Below are positions 9,538 to 20,996 of a stretch of 64,000 nt of DNA, piece after piece (position 1 is the stretch's first letter; every line of letters begins with the position of its first letter). Source of the stretch: Anthoceros angustus (taxonomy: Eukaryota > Streptophyta > Anthocerotopsida > Anthocerotales > Anthocerotaceae); NCBI GenBank assembly GCA_010909165.1, contig VJWM01000116.1, positions 744,001-808,000 on the forward strand, written 5' to 3'. A model generated the notes under the pieces. That model was not told the origin of the DNA, ran no database searches, and saw only the letters and a program-made list of their open reading frames with translations. The translations under genes and the position numbers were made by a program.

Positions 9538-11987
9538 CTAGAAGAGGTCAAAGAAGTAGTCCAAACCTTGTCCTATCTCCCAGATCGAGAGGCCGGTCCC
9601 CCATAGGTCTGCTTCTTCTAGCCTAAACGCCAAGGACAGCAGGGATGGGTAGAAGACTGTATGCTTCACACCCGAGAGCTCATAGTCGAAGTAATGCTCC
9701 TTGCTCTCCTTGTCCCAAATCAGTTTGGGTTTGAAGGTGGAAAGGAGATCGATGAACTGGTGCCCCACAATGGTATTTCCACCTGCAGTGAAGCAAGTCA
9801 GTGAGGTGACCAGGTCTGGACAGCAAATAACACTGAAACACCTACTCAGTGACTTTAGACCGTTGTCCAGGGACGGAAGGAAGCACCTTGGGGTCGTATA
9901 TAATCGTTGCCGTAGAAGTTGATTCCCAGAAGCACCTTGCCTACGACGTCTTTCTCTGGGTCTTTTGCCCAGAGACTCTTCAGTTCACGCCCTGAGTCGA
10001 AGTTCTCAAACCTCCTGCTCGCCGAGTCGTAGTTCTCAAACTTCCTGCTCACGGCCTTCACGTAGTCCGGCTTTCTACGAATGTGTGTTTCAGGTAAAAG
10101 TGCACGCAAACATGCTTCCACCCATCGGATGGGGGCATTGGGACCTGGACTGTAAGGGCTTGAGAAGTCATAAGTCATCAAAGAAAATCCATCCACATAG
10201 CTACCCAGGTCAAGCAAATCATCTGTCGATATCATTCTAGGATCTGCGTTCTGGGAACTGCGAGAATTTGGAGGAGGTATCACAAATACAAACTCCATGT
10301 TCCGCCTGTCATGAGCCCCTCGTACAGCTGTGGAATGCAGAATAGAACCCAGAGCTTGTACAAACTCCACGGCCTGCGTCAAGGAATGAAAATGCAAACA
10401 TTAAAGTAGCAACTCTTCGGGTACATACTGGGAGGCAGCTGCACTTGCCGTAATACCTTCAGCCGCAGCTCTGGCACCTCTAAGAGTCGAGAAGCCTGCC
10501 ATGAAGACCACGCCTCAAAAACAGCACCATCAAAATGCCTCTCTCTGCCAGACAAATGAATCACGGCAGTAAGCCACCCAGCAGAAGACATGGATACCAA
10601 ATCAAAGGTGGTGTTGTGAAATCGCATGACTGTCCTATACTTACTGGCATTCAGATACAATGAGGTCAATAGCTCGTTGTTTCTCATCAGATTCGGTCAG
10701 CATTCTGTCCAGTGCCATCCCCCTCAAGACGAAGCGGGGAAGTATCTGAGATGACAACCACACGACCCCAAAGCTGACGAAAGAGTGTATACACGTGACC
10801 GAAAGTCCCACTGTAATCCTGATCAATGGCTTGCAATGCCTCATACCCGTGGAGATCCGTTCTTCCGAACCTCCGAGATCCACTCCTGGTCTACATCATG
10901 ACTCCCAACGAGGTCCAGTTGAGACTTGAAGTTCCCTCTGACACGAGCACAGTCATCCAACATGAAAAAATGTCCCCAGCTGTGAGAACAAAGTGCCTCG
11001 TTTTGCAACAAACGATCAGATTGAACCCATATCACCTTCAGGAAACTGTGAAAGTCAGAAGCTGTGATCGATCCCGCATACCTCCTCAGTTCATACCAAA
11101 CAGGCGAAACGTGCGTAAACTTTGACCTAAACCTTTTCGCATTATCATACCCCTTCGAGTTCCTGCATCTAGGAAACACAATCAGCAAAATTACTTCCAC
11201 ACCAAGATACTGCACGAGGATGGACAGCATGCTTAAACAAGCGACTACGTGAAAACATCAGCTTCCCCAAGCCTACATTGCACCCACTCTGTCCTGCTTC
11301 CGCCCAATTGCTCCCTTACAAGAAGAAACAAACTAGCCTAAAATCACAACCTGCATTCATCACAAGCTTGTTACTCACACCCACCACTGGCCACGCCTCA
11401 GCGCAGCTGAATCTAGCGAAACCAAATGAGAATTTCTCAGAAAGGTTGCACACACCACGGGGTGACATAAGCGAGCACCATGCCAGTCACGTGTCGGTGG
11501 TTCGTCCTGTTCCAAGGCCGCGAGTGCTCCTGCTACCACAAAATCCTCAGCTCATAATGCTTCGTTCCCGGCATGCTCCCATGCATGCGACAACAAACCA
11601 GAATGCCGGGTTGCCCACCTTGAGAATCGTCTGGTAGGGAACTTCGGGATTCACCAGACCGCGGTCGTAGACTGAGGTGGCAGCTTCAGCACTTTCGGGC
11701 ACGGCAGGCTTCATTAGGCTCCAGAAGAGGAGCGTGAGAATGACAGCAATGAGAACTCCAGCAGGCCAGGAGAAGAGAAGTTTGAAGGCCATCTCCGACT
11801 TCCGGCTGCTCCGTGGAAGCCTGGGACGGCGGGCAGGGCCAGAGACCGTACCATTCCTAGACCCAGAAGCAGAGCCATTCCTAGCGCCAGGGCCAGGGCC
11901 CGGGCTAGGTCCAGGACCAGGCCCGGGAACAGAACCAGGGCCAGCACCGGGGACAGAACCAGGGCCGTCATGCTGTGGCCGCCCCAT
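9538..11987 (-). CDS. CHID1: chitinase domain-containing protein 1-like (GH18), membrane-anchored
   Basis: A GH18-fold, CHID1-type protein. Exon 1 (11619-11987) has a Pro/Gly-rich repeat N-terminus, a type II signal anchor (WPAGVLIAVILTLLFWSLM) and the family's start motif SVYDRGLVNPEV. Later exons give NSKGYDNAKRFRSKFTHVSP (11082-11162), GSHDVDQEW, LPRFVLRG, MRFHNTTFD, HFDGAVFEAWSSW, FVFVIPPPNS, VDGFSLMTYDFSSPYSPGPN, KVLLGINFYG, PKLIWDKESKEHYFDYE, HTVFYPSLLSLAFRLEEAD and the C-terminus GLSIWEIGQGLDYFFDLF. These follow animal and plant CHID1 in order. The chitinase signature DxxDxDxE is reduced to a lone Glu (HFDGAVFEAW), as in known CHID1, so hydrolysis is doubtful and saccharide binding more likely. 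The anchor predicts secretory-pathway location. RKFENYDSASRRFENFDSGR looks like an internal short duplication. Start Met is uncertain within the Pro/Gly stretch. Confidence 0.9.
11880..11975 (-). repeat. GC-rich Pro/Gly coding repeat in the CHID1-like N-terminus
   Basis: A degenerate 12-18 bp GGxCCxGGxCC array encodes alternating Gly-Pro-Gly-x residues before the signal anchor of the CHID1-like protein. It is low complexity and likely variable in length. Confidence 0.6.
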
Positions 11988-13091
11988 GGCTGGAAGGAAG
12001 CTCCCAGCAAGCTCTGAGAGGCAGCACTAGGACTGGCCTACACTGGCCTGAACTGGGCTCGACTGGACAGCGAGAGGAGAGACAGCACACGGCGGCTACA
12101 TGGGTTGAAATTGGGCGAGATATGCTTACAGATCGATGACCTAGCACCGAAAGCCTATCTTCCATTGGCCCTGTGCTTCCATATAAAAAAACCTCCTTCC
12201 CAGATGAAAACGTTGCTGCGCACTTTGGCGGGCCAGGCACCAATGACCGATGCGTGCCCAACTTTTGCTGTTCGAAAGACGACGCCTTTTGCCAGCGGCA
12301 ACAAAGATAGATAACATATGCTGCAGGGAAGCCAGGCGTGACTTGGTCTATTTCCTTCTCGAAAGCTGAGCCCAGATTGAGGACAAGATTGTGCAGCAGA
12401 GAAAAATGGTATACAAAGCCATCTCTGGTTAGAAAAAGTCTTGCAACAGCCAAGAGTTGTTAGAGGCTTCTTTTACCAGACATGATCTCCGATCCAACCA
12501 TTCCTTCTGCGTACGTGTTGGTACGATTCTACCGTCGTGAACCTACCCCGCACATCCAGCCATACGAACTCCCTGGCTATTCACCCGCAGGCGCCTGCGA
12601 GTGAAAAGGCAACAACATTTCAGAGCTATTTAATTTGGACACTGTAGGACGGGTGGTCGAACATGGGAAATTTCTCCATGGCATTTGTTGCCTTTCACAG
12701 AGCCCACAGAGCTCACAGGCAGACTCTTCAGATGCCACCCACTGTCATGAGGGGCTACCCCTCGCGTCGTTCCTGGCGTGGTCGTTTTGAGTTGATACCT
12801 AGTTAAATTCCAAGCCATAATATGGGAAGTGACAAAAGCAGCAACATGGGCAATTCTCGGGAGGTGGTTCAGGTATAGGACGGTGTGATGAATGAAGCCT
12901 GCATCACGGAAGGCGCGCAGTTTGCCTTCAGTGGAAATGCTCCCACCTTGAGAAACATGTGTATCACTCAAGCTCAATACCGTGAAGTGGCAACTGGAGA
13001 CACAGTCCGAAAAACCGCAGGAGCGGATCTTCCAAGCTAGCGTCATGGCCTACATGCTCCACATGGACACGACTGAGTGCTCGACTTTCTA
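11988..13091. other. intergenic: COX6A 3' flank and CHID1-like upstream region
   Basis: Open frames here, including a 138-codon minus-strand one at 12630-13046, show no protein-like motif and lie directly downstream of the COX6A stop, so I read them as 3' UTR and spacer. A TATAAAAAAA run near 12182 points the wrong way for the CHID1-like gene. Confidence 0.45.
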
Positions 13092-14104
13092 TCACTCGTC
13101 ATGATGATATTCGAACAATCCATCTGGCCCTGCAAAGCAAGATCACGACTAAGAATCTGCCAAGGTGACTACAAACCACCTGCAAGCTCAACTCCAGGAA
13201 CACGAACTCGAAACTAATTGAGCCCACTATTCAAGCGAATCAAACTCATCATCTTACAGCACCCATTCAAGATCTACGTGAGCAGTCAGGGCATACCCCA
13301 GGGAAACTCCTTGTTGCGGATATGAAGGTATGAGTAGGCCTGCACATGGACAACGCACATAAGTAGTGAAGACGAGCAGCAAAGCTTGACAGCTAATCGC
13401 ATTTTTCTTACAGCGTCCCGAAGCAACCTTCAAAGATAGTCAGGATTATAGGTCAGATAAAGAGTGGGAAAGCACAAGATGCACTCTTGAACGTACCGGT
13501 CTCTCATGATGTTCAGGGTGTTCATTTCCAGAAAAGGTGTAGATGCCAAAAGCAACAACAGCAGTGAAACCGAGGGCAGTAATTCGTTTCCATTTGTGCA
13601 TCTCCTCTGAAGTAAGCCGATTAGCCAGCAACGTGTGTATCAAAGAGACGACTCGGAGGCAACAAGAGCCATGGCATGAACACAGCAATCAGGCACTCGT
13701 CCAAATCTTCAGCAAAACCAATGACAAAAAGGAAGTACCATCCAGCTGCAGGTACAGCACTCACTAGGCACAAACCACTGTGGGAACCTCTGCTTGCTGA
13801 CAAGGAGGCCAACAAGTATGCCATAGATCAACGAGCAAACCTCCCACACATCAGCCATTTTCAGCAAATTCAGAGAAAACTTCCAGGCACGATCAGCTAC
13901 GATTCCCATCCAGATCCCGCGATGCAGCAGTTGCGCGACTGACTCCCGGAAGTATTTAACGGGCAAGTGAAACCTACCGACGTCGTCAACAGCAGAAGAG
14001 TGTGCAAATCTTCGGGATGGGACAGCAGTAGAAGCCCGACTGGCAGAGCGAGAGCCTAAGGCGGGCAGCAACGGCCCCAGCCGTTGCCTCAGTGCGGTCG
14101 CCAT
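13092..14104 (-). CDS. COX6A: cytochrome c oxidase subunit 6a, mitochondrial
   Basis: A small single-helix subunit of respiratory complex IV in the mitochondrial inner membrane. Four exons join in frame to a 105-residue protein: 13978-14104, 13497-13606, 13297-13339 and 13092-13129, all with GT donors and AG acceptors. Exon 1 is an Arg/Ser/Ala-rich presequence (MATALRQRLGPLLPALGSRS). Exon 2 holds the matrix-side KWKRIT motif, the helix TALGFTAVVAFGIYTFSG and the His-rich EHPEHHERP. Exons 3 and 4 give the family's hallmark YLHIRNKEFPWGPDGLFE, ending YHHDE with TGA at 13092-13094. The PWG/PDG join spans an intron, so a single-exon reading would wrongly stop at PWGMP. Length and motifs match plant COX6A. 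The 371-bp first intron is long for this window. Confidence 0.95.
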
Positions 14105-14370
14105 GATTGTCTCACGGTGCCTTGCGCTCGCGTGAACAAAGTCTAGGGCTCTGAAATGCGCTCGTCAACCAGCAAAGAGCAAAAGCGTCTTCCAAGCACC
14201 CAAGTTATGATAATATTTGTTATTACTTCGCACTTAAAGTGCCTTTTCTTTTTTTTTAAACGTTTAGACTTTGTAAATATGTAGAGATTAAAGTCCCATC
14301 TACATTAGGGCGATTGGATCAACCCTATGGAGGGCCAGGGGACTGGGCCCTCCAAACGTCTACTACCAAG

Positions 14371-14500
14371 ATGTCATGGTGTGGAATAAGGAAGGGCCTA
14401 TTAATCATCGTAGCTGAAGCTATCTATCGCTCCCAAAATGTCATAGTCTGGAATAAGGAAGGGCTTACTAAGCACCGGAGCTGAAGATGCTAAGTTTCCC
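14371..14500 (+). repeat. two-copy tandem repeat of about 67 bp
   Basis: ATGTCATGGTGTGGAATAAG at 14371 recurs with few changes at 14438, followed in each by GAAGGGC and an AGCTGAAG block. Confidence 0.7.
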
Positions 14501-14692
14501 GTTATCGAAGCTATCCTGAAAATTGCATTGCCAATGCCCTAGAGAATATGACATCTCAGACCCCGTTATCGAAGCTATCCTGAAAATTGCATTGCCAATG
14601 CCCTGGAGAATATGACATCTCGGACACCGTTATCGAAGCTATCCTGAAAATTGCATTGCCAATGCCCTAGAGAATATGATATCTCGGACTGT
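14501..14692 (+). repeat. three-copy 64-bp tandem repeat
   Basis: Units start at 14501, 14565 and 14629 with GTTATCGAAGCTATCCTGAA and end with a TGAxATCTC block. They are nearly identical, so the expansion is recent. Confidence 0.9.
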
Positions 14693-15476
14693 GTCATGCG
14701 TAGCAATGCGCTACCCAGCTATTGGACAGTGAGCTAAGTAGGTCCCAGAGTTGTCGAGAGGGGCGCCACAGCTGTAGGTCGTGAAAGAACAGGCCAAAGG
14801 TTGGACCAAGCCCCGGTGGAACCTCATCACGGTAGAAAAAGAAGGCGGTGCGAATTGGAAGGCCTAGATGCAAGGTCGGGTCAGAATCCAGGAACCTGCT
14901 CCCTTCCTTATACAAGAGTGGAGACAAGCTCAAGTGGGTCAAACAATCGAAGAATCCAAAAGAAGGTCCTGCTGCACCTGCCTATAGTGCTTCTCTTAGA
15001 GAAAGGCTTGAAGCCCACGGAAACCACCTGTAGGGAATGAGGAAAAAGGAGGCATAACTTCCCTAACCTAAGAGGATAAAAGGCCCCTAGTCGACCTTAA
15101 AGACACCTGCAGGGGAAAAACCCCTTCCTCTACACCCGAGACGAATCCCTCTAAAATGAGGGAATTCCTAATTAGGAAGCGAGAGGCCAAGGTGAGGGCA
15201 AAGAGGCCTAGCTTCCAAAAAAGGCCACTGGCACATAGGCCTCCGCGGCTTGTAGACCTCAGCCCCCAAATGCGATAGATAGGGACGCTTGCCACCGAAC
15301 TAGATCCCAGTAGTACTCCCAAAGGTACCTAGACAGATGATGTCATGTGTTTCACAGCTTACAATTGCACATCCCATTTGGAACACCAACACGAACCCAA
15401 ACCGGAAAAGCAGGTCGGCGCATAACATCGAAGACTATAACATGTCATAACATGGAAGACTACAACATGTCACGCA

Positions 15477-15962
15477 CATGATGACAAGGAACATATCCAA
15501 CGTGCTGTGATGATGCAAAACTTTCAAAGATGACTTTTCCCGTCAAGCTTAGCGAGGTGTTTTCAGCTTGCTTTGAAAGGACCTGGGCATTAATGCCCAG
15601 GTCCTTTCGCACACCGGCGTCAAATCGTTTGCCCACTGGTTGCAAGTACACACAACTCACCCTAGCATGGGCATTCAGCCGGACATACCGACTTACATGT
15701 CGTGGCCGTGGACGGCCGTCCGGACAGACGTGGCGCCTTTATGGCCATCGTGCTCCATTTCCTCCATGGCACACGGCCATGTACGTACGCCCTATACAGA
15801 CGTATGGAATGCGATGAGGACACGGCCAGACGCCATCGATGTGAGCCACGACTTAAAAACGCGTACAGCGGGAGCGGAACTCCGGTTCCTCGACACGGCG
15901 CATCGTGTGGAGCCCGCCGCGACGGCACTCTTTAAACCGAGACGAACCTGAATATTGTATTA
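15477..15962 (+). repeat. first copy of the segment found upstream of the truncated Gnk2 copy
   Basis: This 0.49-kb segment recurs at 19511-19998 with scattered 1-4 base indels. It contains a perfect 34-bp palindrome at 15575-15608 and ends at CCTGAATATTGT, where this copy departs to an unrelated sequence (15960-16121) while the second copy continues into a Gnk2 coding region. Confidence 0.85.
15575..15608. repeat. perfect 34-bp palindrome
   Basis: Left half GAAAGGACCTGGGCATT (15575-15591) is the exact reverse complement of 15592-15608, with no loop. An identical copy is at 19607-19640. It could form a cruciform or an RNA hairpin. Confidence 0.95.
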
Positions 15963-17339
15963 TAAGGGGGCAGCTGCGAAAAGACGGGGAGGGCGGGTAA
16001 TAGGAACACAATGCACCCGCCCGGGAAGGGAATAGTGTTACATACAGGTGTAACAAATGCAGGCTTGTATGCAAAGCCTGTGCACGAAGCAAACAATGTA
16101 ACGTTCTAGAGGGCCGTAACAAGAACTGTGTCAAAAACCCGTAACATGGGCACCATGTTTCTAGTAGTGATTCTCCCTAGTGTTGCCTACGAGCAGTCCT
16201 TCCCAACACAAACAAGTGGGATGGACTGTTGGTTGCTACAGGAGAGGACAAAGAGCTAAAGGAGTGTGCCTTATGCCTTGATGGCAGCCCTGACAATAGC
16301 GAAGACATCTCCTTGGAGTGCATGTTTGCTCTAATAGTTTTCAAGAGAGCCCACCTATCTTACAAATGGCTTTGATATTTGCATCACCGCCTTTTTCAAA
16401 ACCCACGACATATAGCCCTGCTTGAGCCTCATGTGGTGGCGCACAAACCGCCGAGGAACATTGGTGGGGGTGCGGGCTTGCACACCGCACTCGTTGGCAT
16501 CATCCGACACGCGACACAATTGATTTTCGGGGACAAGCCGACCTGTGGTGGTGGGGAGGGGTGGGGTGGAGGGGTCGAACGGGCATTTACTTGGGATGCC
16601 CGACCTTGTTAGGCGAGGTTTGTGTATCACTGTAGATGGCAACCTAAAAGATCAGCAACCCCTTACTGAGGGCATTCATGCTAGGCAAGGTCATCCATCC
16701 AACATCCAATAGGCTGCCGTTTGTTAGCAAGCTTCTTTACCTTGGAGTCCTACATACTTTGCCTCGGGCATGGTAGCATTCGAGGATCCAATGTGTAGCC
16801 TTTGTCACAACCACAACTTGAGTGAAGGCACAGGGGTTCTAGCATGATCACGCAATCTCGCCAGTGCATGCATGAAATCGCTAGGGTCCGGGCAAGCCCC
16901 ACTCTCAAATTTTATTTTGAAGCACAAATTAGGAGAAGAAGTTCGCAGAGGCGGAGTGGCATGTCTGCCTCAAGGCTCTTCACTTGGACATTTGGGGCAT
17001 TTGCGTAATCCATACATCCATATTAGTCTTCATGGTTGGGATGCTTCAAGCATACTAGGGTTGGAATCCCCAATTCAGATGTGATGTTGAGTACTATCGG
17101 ACATGGTAGTGGAAAATTTTGTAAGCAATTTTCTAGGGAGTCCGTAATTATCTAACATCTCTTCTTCTTGGTTAATTCATCTTACATAGTAGAAGAAGAA
17201 TGATATTATTTTAAGTTCACTTAGGACGGAATAATTTGATTTAAGTTCACTAAGGATGGAATTTTCGTACTTTATACTTGACAACTTGTATCATGGTGTT
17301 CCTAAGCTACTAGCACCAAGGCATGCACAGAAAAACAAG

Positions 17340-17600
17340 CCCTAATTAATTCATGATTATTATAATTATATAATATATTATAATAAATCTGATCCTCATA
17401 ATAATATCATTAATATTATAATTATATTTATATATACTATTATATTTTAATATTTATTAGCACTATGTTGTGGAAGGCAATCTTTCTTGAGGTTAACAGA
17501 TAGCACTTAGTCAAACATCTTTGAAAATTTCAGGGATTATAAAATAATAATAATTAAAATAACAAATATTTATATAAAATATATTTATTTTATAATTATA
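17340..17600 (+). repeat. AT-rich block inside the duplication
   Basis: About 260 bp of TATAAT/ATTATA-type sequence with a GC-richer island near 17460-17530, repeated at 22245-22510. It resembles a matrix-attachment or decayed transposon sequence, but no terminal repeats were identified. Confidence 0.5.
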
Positions 17601-17719
17601 GTCAGTTCTTGTTATTGTTTTGTGCTCGCCCAGCTTGCGTCTCATGCTCGGGCCTGGGCTGTAATTCTCTATTTATAAAGGCCGGATAATTCTCTAAAAC
17701 AAACTTGTTTTTCTGTGCT

Positions 17720-18200
17720 TACCCGTAAATTGCAATAACTTCAAAATTAAAACTTTCCATCCCACTAAATTTGTGCCGGAGGCTGGCACCTGTGGATGTC
17801 ACGTGACACCGCCTAGTTCCGTTACTCTGGTACATATTCGACGTTCGCCTTGCCATGATCGTCAGCAGGAGATTGGCAAGCCTGGCCCCCAATGGCCGCC
17901 CGCGGATTAGAGGAGTTGCCGACCTCGCCAGGCAGGCCGGCAATTTGTTTGACATGTACATTTGCAACCACCATATGAAGTCTGCACTGCGCAAGCTGCT
18001 CCAACGCACCTGTTCCCTCGGAGCTGACACGCACGTCTTTCGAAATCGTCTATGATAGCAAGCTCGAGGGTCTCGCCAGTGTTGAATGGTTTGACCCGGA
18101 GAGCACCGTCATAGTCTTGGAGCAGGAACGAGGACTCTCCCTGGTTTAATTTGATCGGGGCATCAGGCTGAGCACCTCCAACTTCATTTCTGCGTTCAGC
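17720..18200 (-). pseudogene. possible minus-strand coding remnant, unrecognised
   Basis: On the minus strand this stretch and its copy at 22675-23110 read protein-like (ESSFLLQDYDGALRVKPFNT, ETLELAIIDDFERRACQLRG, then a Cys-rich part), but frames differ between the copies. Conservation is uninformative because the copies are recent duplicates. I do not recognise the family. Confidence 0.25.
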
Positions 18201-18214
18201 AACAACAAGTTCCG

Positions 18215-18955
18215 ATGGCAGTGGAACCGAACAAGTTTCTCCTGGCTGTGATGGTGTGCGTGGTGGGTAGCCTGATGCCCTCCGCTGCCGGCGCCAGAGC
18301 CGTCAGGGCAACAAAGCCGAAAGGGCCGAACACCACCTTCCTAACTGCTTTCTGCAGCAACAACGGCAACATCACCGCAGGGAGCTCTCTTTGACCTGAA
18401 TATTGTGTTCCAGGATTTGCACCAGAACACTGCCACCAGCGGATACTTCTACCGTGCCGAGCACTCGGGCGGAAACACCACGGCGCACGGCCAGGCGATC
18501 TGCAACCAAAGACTCTCCCAGGACCTGTGCACCCAGTGCCTAGGAGCTCTTACACAAAGCATCTTGGACATTTGCGCTAACGCTGTCGGAGGCAGGGTGC
18601 AGCTGGTTGACTGCTTCGTCCGCTACGAGATCTATAACTTCCTAACTGCTTTCTGCAGCAACAACGGCAACATCACCGCAGGGAGCTCTCTTTTGACAAC
18701 CTGAATATTGTGTTCCAGGATTTGCACCAGAACACTGCCACCAGCGGATACTTCTACCGTGCCGAGCACTCGGGCGGAAACACCACGGCGCACGGCCAGG
18801 CGATCTGCAACCAAAGACTCTCCCAGGACCTGTGCACCCAGTGCCTAGGAGCTCTTACACAAAGCATCTTGGACATTTGCGCTAACGCTGTCGGAGGCAG
18901 GGTGCAGCTGGTTGACTGCTTCGTCCGCTACGAGATCTATAACTTCCCTGACCTA
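18215..18955 (+). pseudogene. secreted Gnk2/DUF26 protein, copy 1, frame-broken and internally doubled
   Basis: ATG 18215 opens MAVEPNKFLLAVMVCVVGSL, a signal peptide ending near SAAGARA, followed by NTTFLTAFCSNNG. A 5-base loss relative to the second copy at about 18390 creates TGA after AGSSL. The rest of the domain continues in another frame (FQDLHQNTATSGYFYRAEHS, then the C-x8-C-x2-C motif CNQRLSQDLCTQC, GGRVQLVDC, RYEIYNF). At 18642 the reading re-enters LTAFCSNNGNITAGSS, and the core domain repeats to about 18955. The family is ginkbilobin-like, with single-domain members that are apoplastic and reported as antifungal mannose binders. The lesion could be a true mutation or an assembly error. 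Confidence 0.8.
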
Positions 18956-19606
18956 GCTGCAGAATTCCCCATACCCTCCTACATGGTTCAGTGAATTTGG
19001 TGACCAGTAGTGGCAGTCTAGAGGAAACAATACATGGTCCAGGAGTGAGCTCAGGTGTTCTTTAGGAGGACCCTGAACTTACAAGCGAGATGATGAACAT
19101 CAGCCACGGTACTACACAGGGCAACTCACAACGAGCATTTGAAGCCTGGTGAAGGAGAATATGTGTTGTGCAGATTGTCTTCTGCACAACACATGCATTC
19201 TTCAAACTCTGTTATGTCCTTTTTGTTCACTTCGTTTCCATTTCTGACTCTGGAAGCCGTCGTGCGCTCCAGGCCCATGTAGAGCCTTTGTCTTTCGGTG
19301 GGCTGGTGATTGCAGGGCTTGCTTCGTTCCCACCTAAGAGCAGTTGGATGTCCAGGGTGAAGTCCCGTCCCATGTTCCATCCTTCACATACTATCACATC
19401 TTCGACAAGTTCTAAGCCAAAACTTTGCCAATTGCTGCAAATACAGAACGGCTGTACTGGGGACATGATCTGGTTCTGTCTTCCAAGTGTTCTGCAATGA
19501 TTAAGACGAGACATGATGACAAGGAACATATCCAACGTCGTGATGATGCAAAACTTCAAAGATGACTTTTCCCGTCAAGCTTAGCGAGGTGTTTTCAGCT
19601 TGCTTT

Positions 19607-19640
19607 GAAAGGACCTGGGCATTAATGCCCAGGTCCTTTC
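19607..19640. repeat. second copy of the 34-bp perfect palindrome
   Basis: Identical to 15575-15608, while the flanks have accumulated small indels between the two copies. Confidence 0.95.
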
Positions 19641-19999
19641 GCACACCGGCGTCAAATCGTTTGCCCACTGGTTGCAAGTACACACAACTCACCCTAGCAT
19701 GGGCATTCAGCCGGACATACCGACTTACATGTCGTGGCCGTGGACGGCCGTCCGGACAGTCGTGGCGCCCTTTATGGCCATCGCGCTCCATTTCCTCCAT
19801 GGCACACGGCCATGTACGTACGCCCTATACAGACGTATGGAATGCCAGTGGGGCGGACACGACGGACGCCATCGATGTGAGCCACGCACTTAAAAAAACG
19901 CGTACAAGCGGGAGCGGAACTCCGGTTCCCTGACACTGGCGCATCGTGTGGAGCCCGCGACTTCAGCGCACTCTTTAAACCGAGACGAACCTGAATATT

Positions 20000-20299
20000 G
20001 TGTTCCAGGATTTGCACCAGAACACTGCCACCAGCGGATACTTCTACCGTGCCGAGCACTCGGGCGGAAACACCACGGCGCACGGCCAGGCGATCTGCAA
20101 CCAAAGACTCTCCCAGGACCTGTGCACCCAGTGCCTAGGAGCTCTTACACAAAGCATCTTGGACATTTGCGCTAACGCTGTCGGAGGCAGGGTGCAGCTG
20201 GTTGACTGCTTCGTCCGCTACGAGATCTATAACTTCCCTGACCTAGCTGCAGAATTCCCCATACCCTCCACATGGTTCAGTGAATTTGGTGACCAGTAG
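20000..20299 (+). pseudogene. Gnk2/DUF26 domain fragment lacking signal peptide
   Basis: The open frame starts inside the domain (MFQDLHQNTATSGYFYRAEH), keeps C-x8-C-x2-C (CNQRLSQDLCTQC), GGRVQLVDC and RYEIYNF, and reads through into former 3' UTR (PDLAAEFPIPSTWF). The N-terminal signal peptide and the first conserved Cys are missing because the upstream sequence was replaced by the 19511-19998 block. A secreted product is not expected. Confidence 0.8.
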
Positions 20300-20996
20300 T
20301 GGCAGTCTAGAGGAAACAATACATGGTCCAGGAGTGAGCTCGGGTGTTCTTTAGGAGGACCCTGAACTTACAAGCGAGATGATGAACATCAGCCACGGTA
20401 CTACAGGGCAACTCACAACGAGCATTTGAAGCCTGGTGAAGGAGAATATGTGTTGTGCAGATTGTCTTCTGCACAACACATGCATTCTTCAAACTCTGTT
20501 ATGTCCTTTTGTTCACTTCGTTTCCATTTCTGACTCTGGAAGCCGTCGTGCGCTCCAGGCCCATGTAGAGCCTTTGTCTTTCGGTGGGCTGGTGATTGCA
20601 GGGCTTGCTTCGTTCCCACCTAAGAGCAGTTGGATGTCCAGGGTGAAGTCCGTCCCATGTTCCATCCTTCACATACTATCACATCTTCGACAAGTTCTAA
20701 GCCAAAACTTTGCCAATTGCTGCAAATACAGAACGGCTGTACTGGGGACATGATCTGGTTCTGTCTTCCAAGTGTTCTGCAATGATTAAGACGAGACATG
20801 ATGAGATCACATCCTCTGCATGCCTCAGCCTGCTTCAATGAAACAATTTGGCTTTCAGTCTGTTGGCTGTGCCTTCTTCAGTGAAGCATGTCAGTCAGTC
20901 CGTTTTTCAACCCACGATCGGTGCCTGCCTGTAGGTCTTACGGGCGTACCAGTTCACAGTTTTGTTTAGCAGTGCGGGAGTAACCTGTAGGGCACC

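Larger units (their letters stand above)
14105..15456. other. intergenic, repeat-rich, no gene seen
   Basis: No convincing coding region. It contains an AT-rich stretch (14210-14290), tandem repeats listed separately, and two minus-strand open frames of about 82-84 codons (14694-14942, 15068-15322) without recognisable motifs. Confidence 0.4.
16122..19508 (+). repeat. copy 1 of the 3.1-3.4 kb Gnk2-bearing duplication
   Basis: Copy 1 matches 20997-24120 from the GTGTCAAAAACCCGTAAC block through an AT-rich segment (17340-17600 versus 22245-22510), a Gnk2 gene and a shared 3' flank ending GATTAAGACGAGACATGATGA. It is longer because its Gnk2 core is tandemly doubled (18396-18642 and 18701-18955). 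At 19511 it fuses to the 15477-type segment through the shared ACATGATGA. Confidence 0.9.
19511..20996 (+). repeat. composite segment: 15477-type block joined to Gnk2 core and 3' flank
   Basis: 19511-19998 matches 15477-15962; 19990-20996 matches the Gnk2 core and 3' flank of the large copies (23315-24335). The joint lies at the shared CCTGAATATTGT. The 3' border at 20990 joins the next copy through AAGAACTG, which also occurs at 16115 and 24330. Confidence 0.85.

Noticed and set aside
12630-13046. 138-codon minus-strand frame after COX6A
   Set aside because: It directly follows the COX6A stop and lacks any motif; best explained as 3' UTR.
17340-17600. AT-rich block as a replication origin or centromeric unit
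   Set aside because: It is simply duplicated with the Gnk2 unit; no origin or centromere evidence can be read from composition alone.
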